Source: Pseudogymnoascus destructans (lineage: Eukaryota; Ascomycota; Leotiomycetes; Thelebolales; Thelebolaceae). From it: a stretch of 16,709 nt of DNA. Positions 1 through 8,608 of the stretch are shown here, piece by piece (positions within the stretch are counted from its first letter, which is position 1; each line of letters begins with the position of its first letter). The DNA lies in the NCBI RefSeq assembly GCF_001641265.1, contig NW_020167585.1, forward strand, positions 1-16,709, read 5' to 3'. The notes below the pieces were generated by a model. It was not told the origin of the DNA. It did not search any database and saw only the letters and a program-made list of their open reading frames with translations. The translations under genes were made by a program, and so were the position numbers.

Positions 1-776
1 GCAGCAATCAGGTGTATGATGTGGTGAAGTGGTTTAGACAAGTTGCAAACAAATGTTGAGTCTGAGAACTCAGGGGTAAGTCAGAGGTTAGCACCTCACT
101 GACTTTTCAAAAACAGAGAATAACAAGATCAATGCTTGGAAGCTTGGAAAAGACGTAGAAGTATGTGCTAGTCGATTTACTGTATTGTCTGCTTGCCCTT
201 TCTTAAGGAAAAGGGCAATCCTATTTATGCTAAAGGAGTGTAGTTCTCTCATTTTCCAAGACTTTCCATGACTAACCAGGCTTGGTAACTGTAGTCGACG
301 TAAGAGAATCCCATAGAACCATCTCTTGGGTTCCTAGCCTATAGGAAGTGAAAAGGAGGTCCAAGGTCAGAGTACCTATAGACAAATTATGTCATAACTT
401 AACCAAGTCTTGTGGGTAACTAAGGACTGATGACGTGTAATGAATCATAGAGGGTTGTAGAAGCTTCTAGAGCTATCGTTCATGTTCCTAGGCCTCTAGT
501 TGGTAGAGATATGCCATGTGGTAGTATTGGCCCACCCCCTTAAAGGAGGAGATTTTCTTAATAACTTGTTCAATGAGTGTCCAAATGATATGCCGTGATG
601 TATGTAGCATAAACAGATGTAGTAGAAGAGTTTGCAGCAATCGTTGAGTAGTATTGCTTCTGTTGTTGATGTGATAAGCCAAGATATGTATGTTGACTTG
701 TAGGTTTGAGGAGGAGATTTCTAAGTTTGCTCTTGAGTTTGATAGCAAACTGAGTGCAACGAATGTCAGTATGACA
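1..776 (+). repeat. LTR-like repeat, copy 1 (left end outside window)
   Basis: Direct copy of the repeat also present at 2027-2936 (inverted) and 7667-8608. The first base of the window matches about position 7788 of copy 3, so roughly 120 bp of its 5' end lies outside. It ends at 776 in ...CAGTATGACA, the same terminus as the other two copies. It carries only one 16-bp TAGACAAATTATGTCA unit (379-394), where copies 2 and 3 have two and four. It differs from copy 3 around 535-640, where it has its own segment. It has no coding potential of its own; small ORFs here are repeat shadows. The hAT remains start directly to its right, so it probably inserted into the hAT 5' region, but the target duplication cannot be tested without the left flank. 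Confidence 0.85.
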
Positions 777-2026
777 AATATGGCCTCACTAGTACCAAAT
801 CAACTATTCCCTCAATGTTAGATCCTGATATGTTTGTTGAATCTCACGTATCAATACCTGCCTCTGCAACTCAACAATCCACCCAGTTGACAGAGTCAAT
901 TAGAAGTAAGAAATGCCCTCGTACCTCATTTGTTTGGAAGCATATGCCTGGTCCAGTAAATACTATATATACTCAAGGCAAATATGTCTACTGGCGATGT
1001 CAATACTGCTCATGAGAGTATAGAGAATCTGGAGGTACAGCATTTATTGCACGACATCTACAAACAGAGCATAACATCACAGATGAGGAGAAAGAGCAAC
1101 GTGCCATCTCTCAACAACTTAGTATTGCATCTGCCTTTCGACATGGAGAAGAGAACCAGAAAAAGCGTCGATGTCTAGATTCTTCTCTACTACTATCAAC
1201 CCAGCAACACTCAAACAGCTATTTGTACGATGGATCTCTCCCGTTGTTCAGTTCCATTTCGAATGGTAGAGTATTCAGAATTTAGAGACCTTCTCTTCTT
1301 CCTCAATCCCGGCATCAATTCCTGGCTGCCTACAGACCACCACACTATCAAAAATTGGACCCTCACAGCCTACGAATCGGAGAGGCAACGTATACAACAA
1401 GGTCTTCAATCTGCGCAGTCTAAGAATCATTTCACAGTTGATCTATGGACCTCTACCAACTCTAAAGCGCTTCTCGGTATAATTGGTCACTACTTTGCAG
1501 ATAATGGAGACCTCTGACAGTCAGTTCTAGCTTTGAGAGAATTGGAAGGACGACATACTGGTGATAATCAGGCAAGACTAATTATGAGAATTATTGAGGA
1601 GTATGGAATTGCCTCGAAGGTTGTCTATTTTATGATGGACAATGCTGAGAACAATGAAACTATGATGAGAGCGCTTTCTTCCTGCAAGTTATTCCTCTTA
1701 GAAATAGCTATTACCAATAACTAACTATATTGTTTAGTACTACAGGAACAGTTCGAATACAATCCAATTCATCACCGACTTCGTTGTAATGGTCATATTA
1801 TCAATTTAACTGCTCAGGCCTTTCTCTTTTCAACTGAAGAAGAAGCCCTATCACAAGAGAACAATCAAGGCAGTTCTGATACCCCTTCTGAGCTTGAAAT
1901 GGAGAGCTGGTGTCGGAAAGGTCCTCTTGGAAAGCTTCATAATATTGTAGTATATATTCAAAGATCTCCACAACGAATTGCGGCCTTTGTCAAGCTCAGT
2001 TCTGGCAAGCGTCTAGTCAGGGATCA

Positions 2027-2936
2027 TGTCATACTGACATTCGTTGCACTCAGTTTGCTATCAAACTCAAGAGCAAACTTGGAAATCTCCTCCTCAAACC
2101 TACAAGTCACTATACATATTTTGGCTTATCACACCAACAACAAGAGCAATACTACTCAACGATTGCTACAACCATCTATGATTCATTACACGTCATCGCT
2201 CCTTAGTTACTGGGCCGATATTACCACATAGCATATCTCTACAACCCTCTATGATTCATTACATGACATCACTCATACTACCACATGACATATCTCTACC
2301 AACTAGAGGCCTAGGAGCATGAACGATAGCTCTAAAAGCTCCTACAAACCTCTATGATTCATTACATGTCATCGCTCTTTAGTTACCCACAAGATTGGTT
2401 AAGTTATGACATAATTTGTCTATGACATAATTTGTCTATAGGGGTACTCTGACCTTGGACCTCCTTTTACTTCCTATAGGCTACGAACCTAAGAGATGGT
2501 TCTATGGGATTCTCTTACGTCGACTACAGTTACCAAGCCTGGTAAGTCATGGAAAGTCTTGAAAAATGAGAGAACTACACTCCTTTAGCATAAATAGGAT
2601 TGCCCTTTCCTTAAGAAAGGGCAAGCAGACAATACAGTAAATTGACTATCACATACTTCCACATCTTTTCCAAGCTTCCAAGCATTGATCTTGTTACTCC
2701 TTGTTTCTGAAAAGTCAGTGAGCTGTTAACCTCTGACTTACCCCTGAGTTCCCAGACTCAACATTTGTTGCAACTTGTCTGAACCACTTCACTACATCAC
2801 ACACCTGATTGCTGCGTTGTGGAATAGTCTAAGCTACGACCCTTTGGCTCTGTTTTCTAAGACAGTGTGTTGTCTTAGTAAATTCATCCCTTCCTTGGGT
2901 GGCTAGATTCTCACATCTGGTGCACCCACCATTACA
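2027..2936 (-). mobile_element. Solo LTR-like insertion inside the hAT transposase (copy 2, inverted)
   Basis: A 910-bp reverse-complement copy of the repeat at 7667-8608. On its own strand it begins TGTAATGGTGGG and ends CAGTATGACA, i.e. TG...CA termini as in LTRs. It is flanked by GATCA (2022-2026) and GATAA (2937-2941), a 5-bp target duplication with one mismatch. The flanking hAT codons read ...VRD before and D-N-K-T-R after, in the same frame, so the element inserted at this exact point. No internal retrotransposon genes accompany it, so a solo LTR left by LTR-LTR recombination is the simplest reading. It contains two 16-bp units at 2407-2438. Confidence 0.85.
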
Positions 2937-3409
2937 GATAACAAGACTCGATAGAACTCCTGGTATGCTATGATCGACTGCGCTATCCAAGAGCATATAA
3001 ACTTGGCAATTGACTGGGTCGTACTAACAAATATCCACCACTTTCTTAAGTTCTTTCATCAAGCAACACTAGCAACAGAGGGCCAAAGGGCAACAATTGA
3101 GCATATTCTCTCAACAATGGAATTTCTACTTGAGCAGCTTGAACTTGGCAAACTTGAGTATATCAACGATTCTCATATTAGCCCTTGTATCAATTCAGCC
3201 TGGTCTAAATTAGACAAGTACTATAGCCTGACTGAACGATCTCCAGCTTATATTGTAGCCATGGTATTAGTACCCTTTCAAAAATGGACTTGGATTGAAG
3301 ACAACTGGGAGAGCACTTGGATAGTAACAGCAAAGGCATCTATGCAGCTATTTTGGGACGAGCAATACAAGCCAACACCTCAACTAGTAATGTCATCAAA
3401 TGAGCTAGT

Positions 3410-3538
3410 TGTAATGGGTGCCGTCGTTACAGTACATGTGGTATATAAAGCATGTTACGCATATTCCGGGTGAGCCGGAATACTGTAGTCTTTTTGGCTC
3501 AGTGGGATGTAGCGCGAGCGTAACCGTACATCATTACA
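3410..3538 (+). repeat. Left terminal direct repeat of the TRIM-like element
   Basis: 129 bp, TGTAATGGG...CATCATTACA. It matches the right repeat except for a few transitions, a one-base indel, and about 36 extra bases (roughly 3491-3526, starting TTTTTGGCTCAGTGGG). At four sites the left copy has TpG or CpA where the right copy has CpG. Confidence 0.75.
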
Positions 3539-3759
3539 AGAGTATTCGGCTCACTGGTCAATGGGTTTTGATTGGCTCGCTAGTTGGGTGGGCTAAGCGA
3601 GCAATCAGTGTAATTCCTTACCTGGCTGACAAGGGGGCGTCCTTGGGGCTTAAGCTATTATATACACACCTTAGCATCCTGAGTAGTAACGGGCCTAGAA
3701 GCAGTACGAGATGATACGCTAGAAGCCTCTACATCCGTGCCGGGACGTCACGGACTATA

Positions 3760-3772
3760 GGGGGGGGATAAT
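3760..3772 (+). other. Polypurine-tract-like sequence of the TRIM-like element
   Basis: Eight G followed by ATAAT, ending directly before the TGTAACGG start of the right terminal repeat. This is where a plus-strand primer would lie in an LTR element. Confidence 0.55.
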
Positions 3773-3865
3773 TGTAACGGTGCCGCCGTTACAGTACATG
3801 TGGTATATAAAGCATGTTACGCGTATTCCGGGCGAGCCGGAATACTGTAGTCATACATCATTACA
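3773..3865 (+). repeat. Right terminal direct repeat of the TRIM-like element
   Basis: 93 bp, TGTAACGG...CATCATTACA, retaining CpG at the sites changed in the left repeat. It contains TATATAAA and the ATTCCGG/CCGGAAT hairpin. It is followed by the CTAGT target duplication. Confidence 0.75.
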
Positions 3866-4211
3866 CTAGTACAGGAGAAGACTGAGCATCAAATCTGGCT
3901 TGAGCAGAAGAGGCGGCAGCCACCAGTTATTGATGAGTATATCAAGTACTGGCCTGGCAGGTATTACACCAGAAGTTGACCCAAAGTCCTGGTGGATGGA
4001 GCAGCACAGCATGCAACCTTCCCAACCTGGCGGTGATGGCATTAGACATACTGTCAATACAGCGATGTCTGCCGAGCCTGAACGCCTATTTTCCAGTGCC
4101 GCTCTCACAATTATTGAAAGGAGGAATAGGCTTGGAGTTGAGTCAGTTGAGGCATTAGAGTGCCTAAAATCCTGGTACAGGGGAGGAGGCACAGCTTGGG
4201 TAGATAATTGA

Positions 4212-4400
4212 ATTAGTGACGACGGGTCGAGAGTAGATGACAGCAAGGTATATTGTTAGTATTGTAATATATTGCTATATCACCATATTAATATCATGAT
4301 ATATGGCGTGATACAATATCGCAAGATGTAATATGCTGACAATATCATACACCATAATTCTGACAATATATCATGATATCATATAATAATATGATATCTA
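4212..4400. repeat. AT-rich palindromic tract at the right edge of the hAT remains
   Basis: A very AT-rich stretch built of ATATCATGATAT-like palindromes (around 4290 and 4369). It ends in a perfect 10-bp inverted repeat, arms GATATCATAT (4375-4384) and ATATGATATC (4389-4398) around AATA. It follows the hAT C-terminus and overlaps the predicted stop codon of the minus-strand gene. It may be hAT subterminal DNA; no TIR or 8-bp target duplication was recognised. Confidence 0.5.
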
Positions 4401-5067
4401 GGATTTAATGGACTTGTTGCCTGAGAGATCGGAGAGGGCTGATTCGCTGGTTGAGGGGCCGGTGAGGCATCTGAACGTATATTTGCTAGCGGAGGAATAA
4501 GCTGTTGTGTTTCTATGAAGATTAGTAGAGGCTTAAATATGTTGGTGTAGTTACTTACCCTTTATTCGCCCCCGGCGTCTAGCAAATAGGTAAGATTTAT
4601 GGTCGGTCACTACTGGTAACCTTTTGAGTTCATTCACGAAATTAGTTATGTAGCGCTCCTGGGGGAGGCGAATAACGTCTTTGATGAGCTTGACTCGATC
4701 TTTAGCGTCAAGGTCGCCAATGTCTCTGAAGACCTTGTAGTTATTATTCGTGGCAATGTAGAGCGCGATAATAGCAAACTCTTGTCCATATGTGTAAAAG
4801 CGCTCTTCAATGGATCCAGGATTCGCCCCCTGGCGGCACGCATCGAGTACACGTCGTATTGTCTGCTCCGCTTGCGTTCTTGATTCTCCTCAAGACGAAC
4901 CCTGAACATACTCACAACCCTAAGCAAAGAAAGCACTCTTGTTGAAATGTTCCCAAAGAGAATTACTTCGTATAAATGTCTTGAGCCTCTTTAGGACGTT
5001 TTTCAAACGCTGCCTTTAGGTCTAGGTATTCTCCTGTCTCGAATTGAACAAGAACTTGGGACGGCAT
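4379..5067 (-). CDS. Unrecognised three-exon gene, ~198 aa, one apparent frameshift
   Basis: Family not recognised. The start ATG at 5067 has a good context (CACAAAATG). Exon 1 is 4967-5067, intron 1 is 4920-4966 (GTAATT...CTTAG, 47 nt), exon 2 is 4559-4919, intron 2 is 4513-4558 (GTAAGT, branch CTACTAATC, CATAG; 46 nt), exon 3 is 4379-4512. Exon 1 encodes a segment starting MPSQVLVQFETGEYLDL. Exon 2 is helical and charged (RVRLEENQER, then AEQTIRRVLDACRQG, EERFYTYGQEFAII, RLPQERYITNFVNEL). Exon 3 is Pro/Ser-rich and ends in the AT-rich hairpin, so the original C-terminus may have been replaced. Within exon 2, near 4875-4885, the frame must shift by one base to pass from the N-terminal to the C-terminal part. 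This could be a 1-nt deletion, a sequence error, or a longer intron 1 ending at AATCAAG. No signal peptide or membrane segment is seen. The codon phases match across both introns, which supports a real gene. Confidence 0.6.
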
Positions 5068-5328
5068 TTTGTGGGGAAGACGGTGGGGAAGCTGGATGGA
5101 CGTGGGCAGAGAGCTACTTTTAACGCATCGGCGATTCGCGTAGACCACGTGCTGAAGCGTCGGGCGAATGCTGTGCCGACGTGAACAAGGCTCCTTGTCT
5201 TAAGTTCGGCATTATAGTTTTCCCGTATCCCGAGGCTGTCGCTGATACTACCAAAAGCTTATATTGTGATGCTCAACAAAGTTCCGTGACGTGTATAGAG
5301 GACAGGCTCTCAAAACCAGCTCTTTGCT
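5068..5328. promoter_or_regulatory. Shared upstream region of two divergent genes
   Basis: 261 bp between the start codons of the unknown minus-strand gene and the APH-like gene. It contains a CACGTG palindrome at 5146-5151, the core bound by bHLH factors in fungi. No clear TATA box. A bidirectional promoter role is inferred from geometry only. Confidence 0.35.
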
Positions 5329-6936
5329 ATGCCTACTACGCTCGAATTCCACGGTCGCAACCCCATCACATTCGAATCTGCTGAAAAAGTAGAAGCGAAC
5401 GTCATCCGCCAGCTAGGTTACGGTCCTGCAGCAGCAGAGCTCCGGCAGGAACTTTGGAAGGAGAGAAGAGAGATTGAAGCCATTGCTAAACATCACCTTG
5501 GATTAGGAAGTGAGCTCAGCTACACTGTCCTCGAGCAGTCGACATGGATCCAAGGCGGCTTCAATATTTGCGTACCTATTGAGGCAAATCTTGGCAAGTT
5601 ATCGAAGAAACTTATCTTTCGATGCCCGATGCCACACAAGCTTGCCGAAAGCATATACCCCGGCACGGTAGATGAGAAGCTCAGCTGTGAGTTGGGAGCA
5701 TATATGTGGATGCAGGATAAGTGCCCTGATATCCGTATCCCTCACTTATACGGCTTTGGCTTCTCGGACAGCCGACATGTGAGCCACCTTCCTACAGTCT
5801 ATTCCGTGCCGTTCCTAATTCTGTTTGGAGTCTAGTTCGGCCAATTTACCCACGCAGAGCACCGACCTCTCCATGTGCGCCTCTCCCGCCTGTTCTGGCA
5901 GTGCTTTTATAGCCTCTTTCGATACCCTACCCTATCACAATATACGCCCCACCAGAAGAGGAGCAATTTCCGTACGCCCTATATGCTGCTTGAGTATATA
6001 GACTCAAGCACGGGTGAGATGCTTTCAAACACGTGGGAGGCACAACGGGAAGACCCGGCTTGCAGGAGGAGGTTGTTCCAAGGCATATCACGCATAATCT
6101 TGTCTCTCGCCCGTATACCTCAGCCGAGAATAGGATCGTTTCAGTTCCACGACGATTGTGCTGTGACACTGACAAACCGGCCGCTTACATGTACAATAGT
6201 AGCACTAGAGAATGAAGGCACACAGAGGATAGCACAAAAGGATGACACCTATGCGTCTACTGAGCCCTTCGTATCCGACATGATTACCTTCCATGACAAG
6301 CGCCTCCTCAACAACCCGAACGCAGTATACGACGCTGGAGACTGCCGTACCCAGATGACCCAGAGGATGCTACTCCGGGCTCTCTCACATCAATATATCA
6401 ACCGTGCTCGCCGTAATGGGCCGTTTCTGCTGCAGCTTACCGACGTCAATCCCTCCAACATCTTTGTCGACAAGGAATGCAACCTTACTTGCCTTGTCGA
6501 CCTTGAGTGGATATGCGCTCTTCCTGCGGAAATGCTTGCAGTACCATACTGGCTTACTGGACGACGCATTGACGAGATAGAAGAGGATCACTTAATTAAG
6601 TTCAGCGAAATACGACGGGAGTTTATGGATATATTAGAGGAAGAAGAGCAGGGTCTGGGAGAACATAACATTTCAATATCAGGAGCTATGCATGACACGT
6701 GGGATTCAAAAGGAGTTTGGTATTGGTATTGTATATCGTCGGCGAATGCTATGCTTACTCTTCTTGTGGACCACATCTGCCCTGCATTTTCAGCAGAACT
6801 ATATTCAGACTTCGAGGAGGTTCTGTCGAAGTTTTGGTGTGAGAATGCAGAGGACGTTGTTCAACAAAAGGTTGATGATAATATCAAATATAATGAGGAA
6901 CTCCGACGGCGATTCGGGGAATCAGCAACTATATAG
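5329..6936 (+). CDS. Aminoglycoside phosphotransferase (APH)-like kinase family protein
   Basis: Two exons, 5329-5778 and 5836-6936, joined across a 57-nt phase-0 intron (GTGAGC, CTAAT branch at ~5814, ending GTCTAG), give 516 aa. It belongs to the large fungal APH/choline-kinase-like (PF01636) group. The N-lobe includes QGGFN (75-79) and an EKLSCELGAYMWM helix (117-128). YMLLEYID (199-206) is hinge-like. The C-lobe has the catalytic-loop equivalent LTDVNPSN with D353 and N358, and metal-binding DLEW at 372-375. The usual His of the HxD motif is Leu-Thr here, a pattern I recall from fungal members, so it is not by itself evidence of inactivation. The substrate is unknown, and fungal paralogues are not shown to confer drug resistance. 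The ORF is intact, unlike its neighbours. It sits in a transposon-bounded island, opposite an unknown gene. Confidence 0.85.
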
Positions 6937-6989
6937 TGTAGAAGGAGGCATTGGTCAAATAAAATAGGATCCATCTTCAACAGTGCCCT

Positions 6990-7273
6990 CTAACCGCTAT
7001 CAACTCGATTATTTGTTGTTTTTCCTTTAGCCTTCTTCTCCGCCGCCTCCTTTCTAGCCTTTCTCTCAGCTCTATCCCTCTTGGTGTTGTCGCCAGAGGA
7101 GATCACTATCCCTACATCGCGCCCCTTGCCGGGCGATTTGGCGATGGTGATTTCCTCTGTAAGCCTAGCCTGGCCGCTCTGGGCAATATGAGCATGTTGG
7201 ACGACACCGCTATACTCCCCTACTCCCCCGATGAATGGTCGCCACCACTGTTGCCATCTTTAGCGTCGGCCAT
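6990..7273 (-). CDS. Hypothetical small charged protein, ~94 aa, with an apparent 1-nt frameshift
   Basis: The ATG at 7273 has a strong context (AAAACATGG) and opens MADAKDGNSGGDHSSG. A TAG stops this frame at ~7220. In the next frame a stop-free stretch runs to TAG at 6990-6992. It includes GEYSGVVQHAHIAQSG, RLTEEITIAKSPGKG, and a strongly basic, Lys/Ala-rich tail (KRDRAERKARKEAAEKKAK). One extra G in the G5 run (7225-7229 on the plus strand) would join both parts. The tail could form a helix or bind nucleic acid, but no family is recognised. It is convergent with the APH-like gene, the stop codons being 53 bp apart. An upstream in-frame ATG at 7375 is a possible alternative start. It may be a pseudogene or a chance ORF. 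Confidence 0.35.
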
Positions 7274-7666
7274 GTTTTGAGCTCCTGCGACGGTGCCGCT
7301 CTCTCCTCGCTCGTAAGAGGGCTCGATGCGTGAGGAACACGTAGCGCGTATGGCGAGGAGTCCGTTTTGCTTCATCAGTACATAGAAGTTAAACCAAATC
7401 GAAGAGACCACGTACAATATGCAAAGTTTAGCCTATGCGCTTTTCTCTCAAGAAGCTGGGTGAGCCTCTGATACCGTGGCTATCGCGGCTGTTATATATT
7501 TAGAGACTGTGACAACGCAGACAGACCTTGGCAAACAATCGTCGAGGAAATATCCAATAAAAATGCCTTGCTTGTACTTACTGTAACTCTATGGACAAGG
7601 TACCTGTACGACGAGTCAGCAGCTAATGATTTTACATTATTTCACATGGCTCTACGTTAACACAGG
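7274..7666. other. Intergenic, no feature recognised
   Basis: 393 bp between the small charged ORF and LTR copy 3. Only a weak open frame from a possible upstream start at 7375 is seen. No RNA gene and no repeat. Confidence 0.5.
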
Positions 7667-8608
7667 TGTAATGGTGGGTGCACCAGATGTGAGAATCTAG
7701 CCACCCAAGGAAGGGATGATTTTACTAAGACAACACACTGTCTTAGGAAACAGAGCCAAAGGGTTGTAGCTTAGACTATTCCACAACGCAGCAATCAGGT
7801 GTGTGATGTAGTGAAGTGGTTCAGACAAGTTGCAACAAATGTTGAGTCTGGGAACTCAGGGGTAAGTCAGAGGTTAACACCTCACTGACTTTTCAGAAAC
7901 AAGGAGTAACAAGATGAATGCTTGGAAGCTTGGAAAAGACGTGGAAGTATGTGCTAGTCGATTTACTGTATTGCCTGCTTGCCCTTTCTTAAGGAAAGGG
8001 CAATCCTATTTATGCTAAAGGAGTGTAGTTCTCTCATTTTCCAAGACTTTCCATGACTAACCAGGCTTGGTAACTGTAGTCGACGTAAGAGAATCCCATA
8101 GAACCATCTCTTAGGTTCATAGCCTATAGGAAGTAAAAGGAGGTCCAAGGTCAGAGTACCCCTATAGACAAATTATGTCATAGACAAATTATGTCATAGA
8201 CAAATTATGTCATAGACAAATTATGTCATAACTTAACCAATCTTGTGGGTAACTAAAGAGCGATGACATGTAATGAATCATAGAGGTTCGTAGGAGCTTT
8301 TAGAGCTATCGTTCATGCTCCTAGGCCTCTAGTTGGTAGAGATATGTCATGTGGTAGTATGAGTGATGTCATGTAATGAATCATAGAGGGTTGTAGAGAT
8401 ATGCTATGTGGTAATATCGGCCCAGTAACTAAGGAGCGATGACGTGTAATGAATCATAGATGGTTGTAGCAATCGTTGAGTAGTATTGCTCTTGTTGTTG
8501 GTGTGATAAGCCAAAATATGTATAGTGACTTGTAGGTTTGAGGAGGAGATTTCCAAGTTTGCTCTTGAGTTTGATAGCAAACTGAGTGCAACGAATGTCA
8601 GTATGACA
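7667..8608 (+). repeat. LTR-like repeat, copy 3 (full length)
   Basis: The longest copy, 942 bp, from TGTAATGGTGGG to CAGTATGACA. Both termini are confirmed by the inverted copy at 2027-2936. The first ~120 bp (7667-7787) also match 2815-2936 in reverse. Flanks are ACAGG on the left and CTGCC on the right: no 5-bp target duplication, unlike copy 2. No primer-binding site follows and no polypurine tract precedes it. It is therefore a solo copy whose flank has been altered, or one end of a recombined element. ORFs inside are not conserved as proteins. Confidence 0.85.
8165..8228 (+). repeat. 16-bp tandem repeat inside LTR copy 3
   Basis: Four perfect units of TAGACAAATTATGTCA. The same place holds two units in copy 2 (2407-2438) and one in copy 1 (379-394), so the array has expanded or contracted among copies. 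Confidence 0.9.

Larger units (their letters stand above)
3410..3865 (+). mobile_element. TRIM-like miniature LTR retroelement inserted in the hAT transposase
   Basis: A 456-bp insertion with ends TGTAATG / CATTACA and a perfect 5-bp target duplication CTAGT (3405-3409 and 3866-3870). Removing it plus one duplication rejoins the hAT frame (...SSNEL then VQEKTEHQ). Inside are two near-identical terminal direct repeats, 3410-3538 and 3773-3865, a 234-bp middle without a credible ORF, and a G8 purine tract (3760-3767) five bases before the right repeat, placed like a polypurine tract. Each repeat holds a TATA-like TATATAAA and a 7-bp stem hairpin ATTCCGG...CCGGAAT. No clear tRNA primer binding site abuts the left repeat; the first TGG is ~17 nt in. 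These features fit a terminal-repeat retrotransposon in miniature. A solo LTR with an internal duplication is the main alternative. Confidence 0.7.
815..4211 (+). pseudogene. hAT-family transposase with BED zinc finger, decayed and twice interrupted
   Basis: Remains of a cut-and-paste hAT transposase. In order: a BED-type finger (Cys codons 998 and 1007, His codons 1055 and 1070; WRCQYC then HLQTEH); the first catalytic Asp in FTVDLWTS (~1430-1455); the second in YFMMDNAENN (~1627-1656); the conserved TRWNSWY region at ~2946-2963; and the C-terminal hAT dimerisation segment with MSAEPERLFSS and IIERRNRLG (~4065-4140). Defects: in-frame TGA at 1013 and 1515, TAG at 2952 replacing the conserved Trp, two frameshifts between ~1170 and 1265, one near 1690-1745 (possibly a decayed intron, with CTAAC at ~1720), and about three more at 3950-4065. 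An LTR-like repeat (2027-2936) and a TRIM-like element (3410-3865) sit inside it. Without them ~2.07 kb (~690 codons) remain, a normal hAT length. Terminal inverted repeats were not identified. It is surely non-functional as read. Confidence 0.93.

Noticed and set aside
488..748. 86-codon minus-strand ORF in LTR copy 1
   Set aside because: It is the repeat read backwards. Related frames recur in the other copies with breaks, and no domain is seen.
7963..8148. 61-codon ORF in LTR copy 3
   Set aside because: Not kept open in the other copies; no protein features.
1..8608. Copies 1 and 3 as the two LTRs of one retrotransposon
   Set aside because: They are in direct orientation ~7.7 kb apart, but the interior contains hAT and host-like genes, no gag-pol, no primer-binding site after copy 1 and no polypurine tract before copy 3.
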